The notes under the pieces were generated by a model. It made no database searches and was not told the origin of the DNA. It saw nothing but the letters and a program-made list of their open reading frames with translations. From Blastocatellia bacterium AA13 (lineage in GTDB: Bacteria > Acidobacteriota > Blastocatellia > UBA7656): DNA of 64,000 bases. The stretch lies in contig QHVH01000013.1 in NCBI GenBank assembly GCA_003222245.1, positions 62,001-126,000 on the forward strand. The letters run 5' to 3'. The position numbers and the translations under genes are program-made. Positions 7,433 through 16,700 of this stretch are shown here, piece by piece; position 1 is the first letter of the stretch; each line of letters begins with the position of its first letter.

Positions 7433-9860
7433 CCTGTTGCCGCTCAATCAGTGAGGCCGCCGAAACCAGATCGCCGTCCGACGTATCGATCAGTTTTACG
7501 CCCTGAGTCGACCGCCCCGATTCCCGGATCGTCGAAGTTTCAACTCTAATCAGCTTGCCGTGATTGGTTATTACCAGAACCTGTTGATCGCGCTCAACTG
7601 GAAGCACGGCGACGACTTTTCCATTCTTTTCGACGGTCTTCATGTTGATGACGCCCTTGCCGCCGCGTGATTGGAAGCGATACTCCTCGAGTTTGGTGCG
7701 TTTGCCGTAGCCGCGCTCCGAGACCGACAACATCTCGGCGGCATCGGTTACCGCCGCGACGCTGATGACATAGTCGCCCTCATCGAGCGTGATCCCGCGA
7801 ACACCGTACGCCGGCCGGCCCATCGGCCTCACATCCGACTCGTCAAAGCAGATCGCCATTCCATCGTGCGTCGCGAGGAATATCTTCATCTTGCCGTCGG
7901 TGATTTCGGCCGCGAGCAGCCTGTCGCCCTCGTCGATTCCCATCGCCATTATGCCGTTCTGTCGTATATTCGCGAACTCCGAAAGCTCCGTCTTCTTGAT
8001 CGTGCCGCCGCGCGTGGCCATGACGACATACTTACCCTCTTCGAACTCGCGAACCGGAACGATTCCGGCGAAACTTTCTTCCTTCGGAATACTGACAAGG
8101 TTCACTATTGCTTTTCCGCGGCCCGCAGCCTGCGCATCGGGAATTTCGTGCACCTTCAATTTGTAGACTTTGCCCTTGTCCGTGAAGATCATGACGTAGC
8201 TGTGCGTAGACGCAACAAATATGTAGTCGACTACGTCCTCGGTCTTCAGCGAAGCTCCCTTGCGTCCAGTTCCGCCGCGCCGCTGCGCGCGATAGACGGA
8301 CACCGGCGTCCGTTTGATATAACCGGAGTGCGTGATCGTTATGGCTACGTCTTCATCGGCGATCAGATCTTCGAGGGACAACTCGGCGCCGGATTCGATG
8401 ATCTCGGTTCGACGTTCATCATCGTACTCCTTCTGAACTTCGCGCAATTCCTTGACGATCAAGTTTCGAAGAACGGAGTCGTTTGAGAGTATTTCCTGCA
8501 GCTCGGCTATGCGCTGTATGATTTCCCTGTATTCGTCTTCGAGCTTCTGGCGCTCGAGTCCGGTCAGCCTCTGCAACTGCATTTCGAGGATTGCCTTCGC
8601 TTGAATCTCGGTAAAGGCGAACCGGGACATCAAGCCCTCACGCGCCTCCTGAGCGGCCCTGGACTTGCGAATCAAACTGATTACCGCATCGAGATTGTCG
8701 AGGGCTTTTTTTAGTCCTTCGAGGATATGGGCTCGGGCTTCGGCTTTCCTGAGCTCGAAGCGCGTTCTTCTGGTCACGACCTCCCGCCGATGCTCGATGA
8801 AGATATTAAGAGTGTCGATAAGATTCAACGTTCGCGGCTGGCCGTTTATGATCGCGAGATTGATGACGCCGAAGCTTTGCTGCATCGGCGTGAGTTTGTA
8901 GAGATTATTGAGCACGATGTCGGGTATGGCATCGCGCTTCAGTTCCAAGACGATCCGCATGCCTTCTCGATCCGATTCATCGCGCAAGTCCGAAATGCCT
9001 TCGAGTTTCTTATCGTTGATAAGCTCGGCGATGCGCTCGAGGAGCCTGGCTTTATTGACCTGGTATGGGATCTCGGTGACTACGATGGCCATTCGCTCTG
9101 CGGACTTTCCAACGCGGTCAACCGCGACCCGCGCCCGCATCACAACCGAGCCCCGGCCTGTTTCATATGCCTGTCGAATTCCTTCTCGACCATAGATGAA
9201 ACCGCCGGTCGGAAAGTCCGGACCGGGAATCATTCCCATGATGGTCTTCAACCGTGCGTTGGGGTTCTGAATCAGATACACAGTGGCTTCGACAACTTCG
9301 TTGAGATTGTGCGGCGGGATATTGGTCGCCATTCCAACGGCGATTCCACCCGAGCCGTTTACAAGCAGATTCGGATATCTGGTGGGAAGTACGACCGGCT
9401 CTTCGCGTGATTCGTCGTAGTTGGGCGTGAAGTCGACCGTATCCTTATCGATGTCGGCGAGCATCTCGGTCGCGATCTTCGTGAGGCGGGCTTCGGTGTA
9501 CCGGTATGCCGCGGGGGCGTCTCCGTCTACGGAGCCAAAGTTTCCCTGGCCGTCCACCAGCGGATAGCGCATCGAAAAGTTCTGCGCCATTCGCACCAGC
9601 GCGTCATAAACGGCGCTGTCACCGTGCGGATGATATTTGCCGAGCACGTCTCCGACGACCGTAGCCGATTTTTTGAATGGCCTTCCCGGGTTGAGTCCAA
9701 GCTCGTGCATCGCGAACAGGATTCGCCTGTGTACCGGCTTTAGTCCATCGCGCGCGTCCGGGAGCGCGCGTCCAATTATGACGCTCATCGCGTAGTCCAG
9801 ATAGCTACGCTTCATTTCCGCTTCTATGTCTACCGGTATTCTCTGAGCTGCATCTGCCAT
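7404..9860 (-). CDS. gyrA: DNA gyrase subunit A
   Basis: The breakage-reunion subunit of gyrase. The start at 9860 ([25 protein letters not shown]) gives 818 residues; an upstream in-frame ATG adds ten residues without family similarity. Landmarks: [20 protein letters not shown], the helix with [20 protein letters not shown] (quinolone-resistance region with the usual Ser and Asp-type context), the active-site Tyr in [10 protein letters not shown] (Tyr replaces the usual Met before RYTE), and a C-terminal beta-pinwheel with a GyrA-box-like [10 protein letters not shown] and a second QSRGGKGV. The acidic tail is short and ends in ATEKESQL. gyrB is not in the window. The downstream TPR gene overlaps its end. 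Confidence 0.97.
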   Translation of the reverse strand: MADAAQRIPVDIEAEMKRSYLDYAMSVIIGRALPDARDGLKPVHRRILFAMHELGLNPGRPFKKSATVVGDVLGKYHPHGDSAVYDALVRMAQNFSMRYPLVDGQGNFGSVDGDAPAAYRYTEARLTKIATEMLADIDKDTVDFTPNYDESREEPVVLPTRYPNLLVNGSGGIAVGMATNIPPHNLNEVVEATVYLIQNPNARLKTIMGMIPGPDFPTGGFIYGREGIRQAYETGRGSVVMRARVAVDRVGKSAERMAIVVTEIPYQVNKARLLERIAELINDKKLEGISDLRDESDREGMRIVLELKRDAIPDIVLNNLYKLTPMQQSFGVINLAIINGQPRTLNLIDTLNIFIEHRREVVTRRTRFELRKAEARAHILEGLKKALDNLDAVISLIRKSRAAQEAREGLMSRFAFTEIQAKAILEMQLQRLTGLERQKLEDEYREIIQRIAELQEILSNDSVLRNLIVKELREVQKEYDDERRTEIIESGAELSLEDLIADEDVAITITHSGYIKRTPVSVYRAQRRGGTGRKGASLKTEDVVDYIFVASTHSYVMIFTDKGKVYKLKVHEIPDAQAAGRGKAIVNLVSIPKEESFAGIVPVREFEEGKYVVMATRGGTIKKTELSEFANIRQNGIMAMGIDEGDRLLAAEITDGKMKIFLATHDGMAICFDESDVRPMGRPAYGVRGITLDEGDYVISVAAVTDAAEMLSVSERGYGKRTKLEEYRFQSRGGKGVINMKTVEKNGKVVAVLPVERDQQVLVITNHGKLIRVETSTIRESGRSTQGVKLIDTSDGDLVSAASLIERQQDATEKESQL

Positions 9861-10065
9861 GCGTTCTTGTTCTCCATCAATCCGCCGCACACTCGTCCGA
9901 GGCGGAATTTAAGACTGCAAATACGTCTGAAATTTGTTGACCGTTCGATGATTCACGAAGGTTCTAGCGCTCGCTAAGGATAAGTCGAATTATAGACGAT
10001 AAACCGGCCCTGAAGCCAGCGGAAGGCACCCTTAAATGGCCGAATTCTCAGCATTTTTGGAGTTC

Positions 10066-10647
10066 CTACACAAGCTCCGCGACGTGCGATTTTACGGATT
10101 CAAGCGCCCTGCTGAGCTGGTTGTGAAGATATGGATGGGTTCGCTCGGCCATCGGCAGGTAGAAGAGTTCGGTTGTGCGAATGTAACGAAGTTTCTTTTC
10201 GAGTTTTGGCGATTGGGCGAGGAATCTGAGATTGTCCAGCCGATCGCATAGCTTGACGATCGGCGCTCCGGTGGCGGGCTCGGCCTCGATCGCCGCCAGA
10301 TAATCGCGAAGGCTTACTTCCTCGAGCTTGGTCAAGAGCCATACGATTTTGGCGACTTCGCTTCCGAACATCGTCTCGACCTGATCCCGCGTGGTATCGC
10401 TATCCTCGATCACATCGTGAAGCAATGCCGACGAAATCAATTCAGGAGAGTGAATATCGAGCTCATCGACCAGCGAGATTGCCACGCGCACCGGATGCAC
10501 GATGTAAGAGGTTCCTTCATCACGAATCTGTCCGGCATGCGCGCGGCTGGCCAACTCATACGCGCGGTCGACGCGCGCGATCTCGCGGGAGTTCAGATGC
10601 GGCTGCAGGCGCTCGTTTAGATATTCGTAAGTGCGGTCGTACACCAT
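10066..10647 (-). CDS. Stand-alone SpoT-like HD domain hydrolase
   Basis: About 193 residues forming a single HD domain of the RelA/SpoT hydrolase kind: RAHAGQIRDEGTSYIVHPVR, HDVIEDSDTTRDQVE with the HD pair, and KLCDRLDNLRFLA with the second Asp. These match the metal-binding His, His-Asp and Asp of ppGpp hydrolases. The synthetase, TGS and ACT domains of long RelA/SpoT proteins are absent, so it is a small alarmone hydrolase-type protein that would convert (p)ppGpp to GDP/GTP plus pyrophosphate. The start could be the ATG at 10647 (MVYDRTYEYL) or a TTG at 10686. It lies between gyrA and the first TPR/peptide module with no shared operon signs. Confidence 0.82.
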   Translation of the reverse strand: MVYDRTYEYLNERLQPHLNSREIARVDRAYELASRAHAGQIRDEGTSYIVHPVRVAISLVDELDIHSPELISSALLHDVIEDSDTTRDQVETMFGSEVAKIVWLLTKLEEVSLRDYLAAIEAEPATGAPIVKLCDRLDNLRFLAQSPKLEKKLRYIRTTELFYLPMAERTHPYLHNQLSRALESVKSHVAELV

Positions 10648-10762
10648 CCTCAATTGACTGTAGCAAAGCGCCGAGTTGATCTTCAAACACCATGCACTTT
10701 CAGCCTAATGCGAGGATGTATCATAGTATCATCTGGGCATTCAGATCAGACCAGACGGGCAT

Positions 10763-11707
10763 TCAGTCACCAGTGCCCGTGAGCAGGTAGACGAACTCCG
10801 GCTCTTCGGCAAAACGCGGCAAGCGATCAAGAATCTCAAGCGCCGTGGCGGCAAGCTCACGATTTTTGATTTTGCGCGCGAGCTTGAGCGCTCGGGTCGC
10901 CTCATCCCTAGCGCGGGAGTATCCGCGCAACTCTTCATGCAATTCGGCGAGGTGAAGCAGAGTGGGCGCAAGCTGAGCGTTATCGCCTAACTCGGTGAAC
11001 GCATCCGCCGCTTTTCGGAGCAATCGAAAGGCGTTGATATGATCGCCTTTGAGAAGGAAGAGGTAACCCAGAGACTCTTCTACACAGGCATGCGTGTGTG
11101 GATGTGGATCATCGGCCAGCATCGCGAGCGCTTGCCGAAGGCGTCGTTCCGATGATTCCAGCTTTCCCATCTGAGCCAACAACACGCCTATGTTGTTGGT
11201 ATAGCCCGCGGCTCGCCAGATCATTCCGGCGCGAAGAGTCACATCGGCGGCTCCTTCCCAATCAATTAGCGCCCACCAGAAGTCTCCGCTTCGCTTTCGG
11301 GCGATTGCCCGGTTTCCATAGAAATGCATCCACAGGTAGGCATCTTTAGGAAATTGTTCAGCAATCGCGGCTGCTTGCTCGAAAGATCTGAAAGCTTCTT
11401 CATATCGTCTGTTGAACACCAACAAGCTTCCCACCTGGATGTGGGAAAGCGCCCGCTCATAAACATCTGGTTGCTTTTCACATCCTCTGCGCGCCGCAGC
11501 TAGCGCTTGTTCATACTTACCGTGAAGGTAAAGGCAGTTCGCGACCATTCGCTGCCAGATGCCTGCTTGCCTGATGTCACGTTTGTAACAACAAATGTGA
11601 ACGCCTTGCCTCGCACACCTCAAGGCAAGATTCACTTTACCCTCTTTGATCAACTGATGATACAATCGCCAAAGTCCGTTGGCTTCTTCCAGTGAGGCTT
11701 GATTCAT
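10763..11707 (-). CDS. TPR protein of peptide module 1
   Basis: A soluble helical protein of 314 residues made almost wholly of tetratricopeptide-like repeats; no signal peptide, membrane helix or DNA-binding domain is visible. It is clearly paralogous to the protein at 19913-20926: both share AGIWQR, an AN..YL.G.YEQA-type segment, DPHPHT, SLGYL, LLHL and an ending with a VY motif. I place the start at 11707 (MNQASLEE) because the paralogue begins at the same point and both genes have the sequence TATCCTATG at the start; the longer frame to 12043 runs through the neighbour's upstream region. Divergent from it are a 70-residue secreted peptide gene (11961) and another short frame (11775). The pairing recalls Rap/Phr-type TPR receptors with secreted peptides, but function is unknown. 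Confidence 0.82.
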   Translation of the reverse strand: MNQASLEEANGLWRLYHQLIKEGKVNLALRCARQGVHICCYKRDIRQAGIWQRMVANCLYLHGKYEQALAAARRGCEKQPDVYERALSHIQVGSLLVFNRRYEEAFRSFEQAAAIAEQFPKDAYLWMHFYGNRAIARKRSGDFWWALIDWEGAADVTLRAGMIWRAAGYTNNIGVLLAQMGKLESSERRLRQALAMLADDPHPHTHACVEESLGYLFLLKGDHINAFRLLRKAADAFTELGDNAQLAPTLLHLAELHEELRGYSRARDEATRALKLARKIKNRELAATALEILDRLPRFAEEPEFVYLLTGTGD

Positions 11708-11960
11708 AGGATAATCCTGGCCAGTCCCTGTCAGGAGCCGGCGCGATTCAACCCAAAAAGGAGAATCAACTAAGATGAATTCTGCGTACGCCAGAAGATC
11801 GAGTGGAACATCACCCCCGATGCGGATGTTCGATTTCTTCGCTGTGATCATAAGTTTCTTGAAAACGCGATCACAAGGCTCTCTGATTCGCGGCGCTCGC
11901 CGCCATACTCGGCGCAAGCGCCGAACTTCCACTTCAACCAATCTAAAGGAGACCACTAGA

Positions 11961-12173
11961 ATGAATTTCAAACAGCTACGCGCGATCACCTTGTCTATCT
12001 GCCTGCTTTCCGGTTCAGTCATCGCTGGTGAAACAGTGCCCATGCCAGCACCTCCGCCCCCCGGAACGGCGGTAAAGAAGATTCATGCTCCGAAAGCAGA
12101 GAAGAAGGCGCTCCCCCTGAACGTCTTCGATCTGCTTTCAATTGTGCTTTCGAACCTGGGAATTCTGCAGTAG
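11961..12173 (+). CDS. Small secreted peptide of module 1
   Basis: A 70-residue protein with ribosome site AAGGAG about 10 bases before the ATG. Residues 1-22 form a classic signal peptide (MNFKQLR, then a hydrophobic stretch ending SGSVIA), followed by GETVPMPAPPPPG, a Lys-rich middle (KKIHAPKAEKK) and a hydrophobic C-terminus FDLLSIVLSNLGILQ. The same plan, with the same motifs (GE.VP.PA.P.P after the signal peptide and LSNLG.L at the end), recurs in the protein at 20986-21210, which also faces away from a paralogous TPR gene. An in-frame ATG at 11775 would add 62 residues before the signal peptide, which makes it unlikely as the start for this peptide. Role unknown; candidate exported signal or effector peptide. 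Confidence 0.75.
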   Translation: MNFKQLRAITLSICLLSGSVIAGETVPMPAPPPPGTAVKKIHAPKAEKKALPLNVFDLLSIVLSNLGILQ

Positions 12174-12509
12174 TCGAATCCCAGTAGGTCTGCGCCTCAA
12201 CCCTGCCTTGGAACCTGTTGCCGCCGCCTGCGTCGGTGACGGCCAAGTATAGGTTTGTCTATGGCGCACGGTATTCTATATGACTGGCACGAGATGTCAA
12301 CCGTGTTCGGCGCCGTTGTCCAGTTCAGCGGAGTATTATAGTCGTGCATTCCCTTTAATGGCAGATATTAGTAATGGACCTGACTCTAATACTTTTGCTG
12401 TAAGGTAATAAGTTTCCGGTCCGTTTAAGCTGTCACGCTTTGACCACGACTAGCTGTGCACGAACTCACGATGCCACGGTAAGGCCGGCGCGAAATCTGG
12501 GAAGCCGAT
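12174..12509. other. Gap with no recognised feature
   Basis: About 340 bases between the first secreted peptide and the convergent HTH gene. I see no plausible gene, RNA or clear terminator hairpin here; it is more AT-rich than its surroundings. Confidence 0.5.
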
Positions 12510-13010
12510 CTAGCTCGTTCTCTTTTTCTTGGAGGCAGGCTCGGTTAATTCCTTGCTCTTTCGCGCCGGTCGAGCCGGCGGCCTTGATTCTCTCGCCTTT
12601 TCCGACTGACTGGTTATAAACCGCTCTGCATCCAGTCCTTGCTCTACAAGCGAGCAGATCAACCGAGCCAGTTCATCGCCGTCATCGCCCGCGCGCTTCG
12701 TTAGCTGCGCGGCAATTTCGGGCGTCATATGTGTGTTCATGAAGAATTTGACCACGTTACCGGTCTCCTGGGAGCTTAGAGTGTTCTTCGGAGCTTCACC
12801 CTCGCCGGTAAGGAGCCATTGAATACTTGTATTGCCCAGCTCAGCGACGCGCGCGACCGTTCGTAACGCGGCATATCCGGGCATGCTGCCCTTTTTCCAC
12901 AAGTAGATAGCGTGCTTTGTCACGCCAAGACGACGTCCGATTTCAGGCGCCGAGTCTATCCCCAGAGCCTGACACACCCTTTTGTAAAATCCAGTTCGGT
13001 CGAGCATCAC
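12510..13010 (-). CDS. CI-repressor-like helix-turn-helix protein
   Basis: 166 residues. The N-terminal 65 residues form a phage CI/XRE-type DNA-binding domain: FYKRVCQALGIDSAPEIGRRLGVTKHAIYLWKKGSMPG, with the helix-turn-helix at about 20-45, followed by RTVARVAELGNTSIQWLLTGEGE, the usual ending of the Bacteriophage-CI repressor HTH family. The remaining 90 residues are helical and polar, with a Lys/Arg-rich tail (PARPARKSKEL...KKKRTS), and show no peptidase or oligomerisation domain I can name. It is divergent from a second, much smaller HTH gene at 13103 across a 92-base region that carries a promoter-like sequence. Either of two adjacent ATG codons may be used. No phage genes are nearby, so this may be a domesticated regulator. 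Confidence 0.8.
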   Translation of the reverse strand: MMLDRTGFYKRVCQALGIDSAPEIGRRLGVTKHAIYLWKKGSMPGYAALRTVARVAELGNTSIQWLLTGEGEAPKNTLSSQETGNVVKFFMNTHMTPEIAAQLTKRAGDDGDELARLICSLVEQGLDAERFITSQSEKARESRPPARPARKSKELTEPASKKKRTS

Positions 13011-13022
13011 TCCACTTCTCGC

Positions 13023-13052
13023 TTGACATCGAGTCGAGTCCTACTTTACCAT
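13023..13052 (+). promoter_or_regulatory. Sigma-70-like promoter for the small HTH gene
   Basis: TTGACA at 13023-13028 and TACCAT at 13047-13052 with an 18-base spacer, 50 bases before the ATG at 13103. The region between it and the gene has the short inverted pattern GTGTTTCATTTGTGACAC, a possible operator for one of the two flanking HTH proteins. Confidence 0.45.
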
Positions 13053-13102
13053 AGCGCTCGCAATAAGAATATAGTGTTTCATTTGTGACACGCGAGAATA
13101 GC

Positions 13103-13306
13103 ATGACTTCTCTAGAAATCAAATTCTTGGTCTACGAAAAATGGGGTTCTATCACGGCGGCTGCACGTGAGCTTCACTGCAGCCGTTCTCAGCTCTCTTA
13201 CTGTATCGCGCGAAGGAGGAGATCGCCGGAACTACGTGAGAGACTGGCGCGTGCGCTCGGAATGTCGGTCGAGGAATTGTTTGCGGAGCCCTCGTCCAAC
13301 TCATAA
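13103..13306 (+). CDS. Small Cro-like HTH protein
   Basis: 67 residues from the ATG at 13103 (MTSLEIKFLVYEKWGSITAAARELHCSRSQLSYCIARRRR). A single helix-turn-helix occupies most of the protein: WGSITAAARELHCSRSQLSY for the HTH and RERLARALGMSVEELF as the closing helices, resembling XRE/Cro folds. A GTG at 13085 could add six residues. It is divergent from the CI-like gene at 12510-13010; a CI/Cro-like pair of opposed regulators is an attractive but unproven reading. The gene is followed by a 17-bp tandem repeat array. Confidence 0.65.
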   Translation: MTSLEIKFLVYEKWGSITAAARELHCSRSQLSYCIARRRRSPELRERLARALGMSVEELFAEPSSNS

Positions 13307-13370
13307 GAATCGCGCAACGTTGAAAGAGCCGCCGCCATAAAGCGCCATCGCGCCGCCGCGAGGGCGAACG

Positions 13371-13472
13371 ATTGCTTCGCGTACTGCATTGCTTCGCGTA
13401 CTGCATTGCTTCGCGTACTGCATTGCTTCGCGTACTGCATTGCTTCGCGTACTGCATTGCTTCGCGTACTGC
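13371..13472 (+). repeat. Perfect 17-bp tandem repeat, 6 copies
   Basis: The unit ATTGCTTCGCGTACTGC is repeated six times without a single change (13371, 13388, 13405, 13422, 13439, 13456). Because 17 is not a multiple of three, it is open in several frames, which explains repeat-encoded short frames that are not genes. It lies in the gap between the small HTH gene and the kinase gene's end. Confidence 0.95.
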
Positions 13473-13498
13473 GTTGATAGCGGAGGCGCGAGAGCGGA

Positions 13499-13569
13499 CG
13501 GGTGCAGCCATGGGCCAATGGACTTCAATCCTCCTTCCATGGGTTGCTTCAAAGCCACGGCTGCACCCG
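13499..13569. repeat. 71-bp element bounded by 11-bp inverted repeats
   Basis: CGGGTGCAGCC at 13499-13509 and GGCTGCACCCG at 13559-13569 are exact reverse complements, 49 bases apart; the inside holds a second imperfect inversion around CCATGGG (near 13508 and 13537). It could be a large hairpin, a small non-autonomous element or a REP-like unit. No T-run follows, so a simple terminator is unlikely. The rest of the gap 13307-13711 shows nothing else I can support apart from the tandem array. Confidence 0.5.
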
Positions 13570-13711
13570 CCTGCTCTCCACCCTGTAGCTAATGTGTTCT
13601 GCTAGTCTGGTCTTCTCGATGAACAAATCGATTACGAGTCCGATTATTGGCGGGCACCCGAAGAATTTTCCGGACCACGCGCATGGCCTTCATGGATTTC
13701 GAGTCCGGGCG

Positions 13712-16700
13712 TCAGGAAATTATTTGACCCAGGGTGTTTGAAATTTCGTCGATTTGAATGGGTTTGATTATCACCGCATCCACCAGTCCGCGATGCCGGT
13801 CGAGCATATCTTCGGACAACGCATAGCCGGTCGCCAGCACTATCTTGACCTCCGGCCATCGACGCCGTATCTCAAGCGCCACTACCCACCCGTCCATCTC
13901 CGGCATCGACAGATCGGTGAATACTACATCAAAGCAACCGCCTTCGAGCTTGAACAGCCCCTCGGGTCCGCTTGCGGCCAACTCGGTCCGATGACCTGTA
14001 GAATTGAGCATCCCTGCGAGCGCTTCGCGCACTCTTTCGTCGTCGTCTATTACGAGTATATTCGCGGACCGGATCTGGCGGGCTGCCGCCATGCCGGCCG
14101 GGCGCCCTTCCATCTTTTGTACGGGCAGCGCGATGACAAAGGTAGAGCCCCTCCCCGGAAGGCTGTTGGCCTCGATACGCCCTCCGTGCCGCTCTATGAT
14201 GCTATGGCTCACCGCAAGGCCGAGCCCCGTTCCTGTAGTACGTTTTGTTGTAAAAAACGGCTCGAATACTCGTTCGCGAATCTCGCGGCTCATTCCGATG
14301 CCATTGTCGGAGAAGGATACAAGCATCCATGTTTCGCTGCTCTCCGTTGAAATAATCAGCTTTCCACCCTGGGGCATCGCGTCCAGAGCGTTCAAGATTA
14401 TGTTGACGAATACTTCGCGCATCTCGGAAGCGTTGCCGAGAGTCAGCGGAACGCCGCGCAAGACCGTTTCGACTTCGTAATGCAGCCCGCGCGCCTGCGC
14501 TTCGTCGCGCCAGCGCGCCCGCGTCAAGTTGGTTGAATCCTGAACAAGCTGATCAACGTCTATCTGCTCGCGGACGGTCTCGCTCTGTTGTAGCGCGAAC
14601 ACCTGAATTCGTTTGACGGTTTGGGCCCCATCCATCGCCGCGCGTTCTATGATGTCTATTCGTGAAGCCGCCCGCTCATCGACGATCTCTCGCTTCATCA
14701 ACTGAGCGTGGCCGAGTATAGCCGCCAGGATATTGTTGAAATTATGCGCTACGCCGGATGCCAATTGCCCCAGAGCGCGGAGTTTGTCCGCCTGGGCGGC
14801 GCGCTCAGCAGCCATGCGCTCTTCGGTAATGTCCCGAGCGATTGATAGAACGCTCGAGACTCGCCCTTCGTCATAGATCGGCGTGTACGTAACCAGCAAC
14901 AGGCGGCTCTCACCGCTTCGCTTCAGTCCGCGAATTTCCAGAGTCTGCGCTTCGCCCTGGAGAGCGCGGGTGAATCGCTCGACTGCGAGCTTCTTGTCCT
15001 CGTGCGGCAGAAATTGCCGGTAGTCGGTCGCGAGCAATTCCTCGCGCGGATAGCCCGACAGCTTCACGAGCTGTTCGTTGAACCAGATGAACCGGCCTTC
15101 GGGAGAAAGGGCAAAGATGGCATCGTTCGCGTGCTCGATCAACTTGATCAAAAAGTTTCGCTGTTCGCGGGCCGCGGCTTCCGCCGCTCGAAGCTCCGAC
15201 AAGTCGCGAACTATGCACACCGCTCCAAAGGGGCCATCGGCCGCCGTGCTTTCGAGAGGGCTGATCGTTACGAGCATGGATCTGGAGAGCCGCTCGGGCA
15301 CAAGCTCGAACGTAACAGGCTGGCGCGATTCCATAACCGGTATCACGTGGCATCCATTCCCTTCGAGCCCCTGTAACAGAGTGCAGCACTTCCGCCCGAT
15401 TAGATCGTCTACGTCGGCCTTTTCCAGAATTGCGGCAGCCTGATTTACTCTCCTGAGAATCCCCATCCGGTCGAATATGAAAATTCCGTCATTGAGCGCG
15501 TCGAATGTCGCTTCCCACTCATGCTTGCCCCTGGAGATCTGATCGAATAATTCCGCGCGCTCGAGCGCCGTAAACAACTGGTCCGCTACCGCCGACGCTA
15601 TTTCAACCGATTCGTCCGACCACTCTCTTGGAGCGTCGCGCATAATCGCGATTATGCAAAGCCGGGGCGTGGCCTTGTAAAACACCGGCACGACCATAAA
15701 GGACCGAGTGCCGGCAGGTTCCAGAAATGAATCCAGGTATTGCGCGACGCGAGGATCGGAGTAGACGTCATTGCAGAGAAATGGACCGTTCTCTACGCGT
15801 TGAATCAATCCCTCAAAGTCTACCGCTTGATAATTCAGATTAGAACCCGACACGCGCCCGTCTCTATATTCGCATTGAACGGACCAAACGCCCGTGTGCT
15901 CATTGAACCTGGCGATCACAAGGCCGTTGACTCCCATATAGTCGCCAAGCTCGGCCGTTACTATCTGAAATATCTCGTCGAGCTGATTCGACTGATTTAT
16001 TCCATGAATGATGCTGCTTATGAGTTCTTCGCGCCGAACGGCGTGCTTGGCTTCCGCGAAAAGATGACTGTGGCTTACCGCGACTTCCACTTGTCCGGTT
16101 ACGGCTTCAACGAAGGTTATCTCGCTCGGACTCCATTTGCGCGGATAGTCGGTCTGGTTGATTGAGAGTGATCCCCAGAAACGCCCGTTGACGAAGATGG
16201 GACAAACGATCTCAGACTGGCTAGCGGCCTCGACGTGCCATACGTTCACGCTCGAGGTGAGCTCCGGATGAGCGGCGACGAACGCACGCACGTCCTCGAC
16301 GATGAGAGTGCGGCCCGTCTCCACCATGTACTGCATTTTATAGTCGCCGGCAGCGACTGGTACTCCCTGGAGCGACAGGTCGGGCTTGCTCAAGTATTCA
16401 GCCACCAGCGACACTTCATCGTTGACCAGTTTTCGGAAAATAACCCGGCTCGCTTTCAACGCGTGCCCTAGTTCTTCGACGGTGACCTGAAGGGTCTCTT
16501 CGAGATCGAGCGACCGGCGTATCGACGCGACTATCTGGTTGACCAGCGTCGCTCTTGTAGCCGATTCCCGCGCTTCTCGGTAGAGCTCAGCCTGACGAAT
16601 CGCTACGGCCGCTTGCTCAGCTACGGACTGCGCTATCTTGATCTCCCACGTAGTCCAGTGGTGTTTTGACTCGCAGTGCCTGAGGCTAATTACTCCCAGC

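Noticed and set aside
10755-10780. ACGGGCA/TGCCCGT inverted repeat at the end of TPR gene 1
   Set aside because: Only 7 bp with no T-run on the relevant strand; overlaps the coding end, so not called a terminator.
11708-12043. N-terminal extension of TPR protein 1 to 12043
   Set aside because: The extension has no match in the paralogue and overlaps the peptide's upstream region; the start at 11707 shares its context with the paralogue.
13371-13472. Tandem array considered as a CRISPR
   Set aside because: Units are directly adjacent with no spacers and only 17 bases long.
13198-13605. Several frames full of YAKQCSTRSNAVREA-like repeats
   Set aside because: These are translations of the 17-bp tandem repeat in different frames, not proteins.
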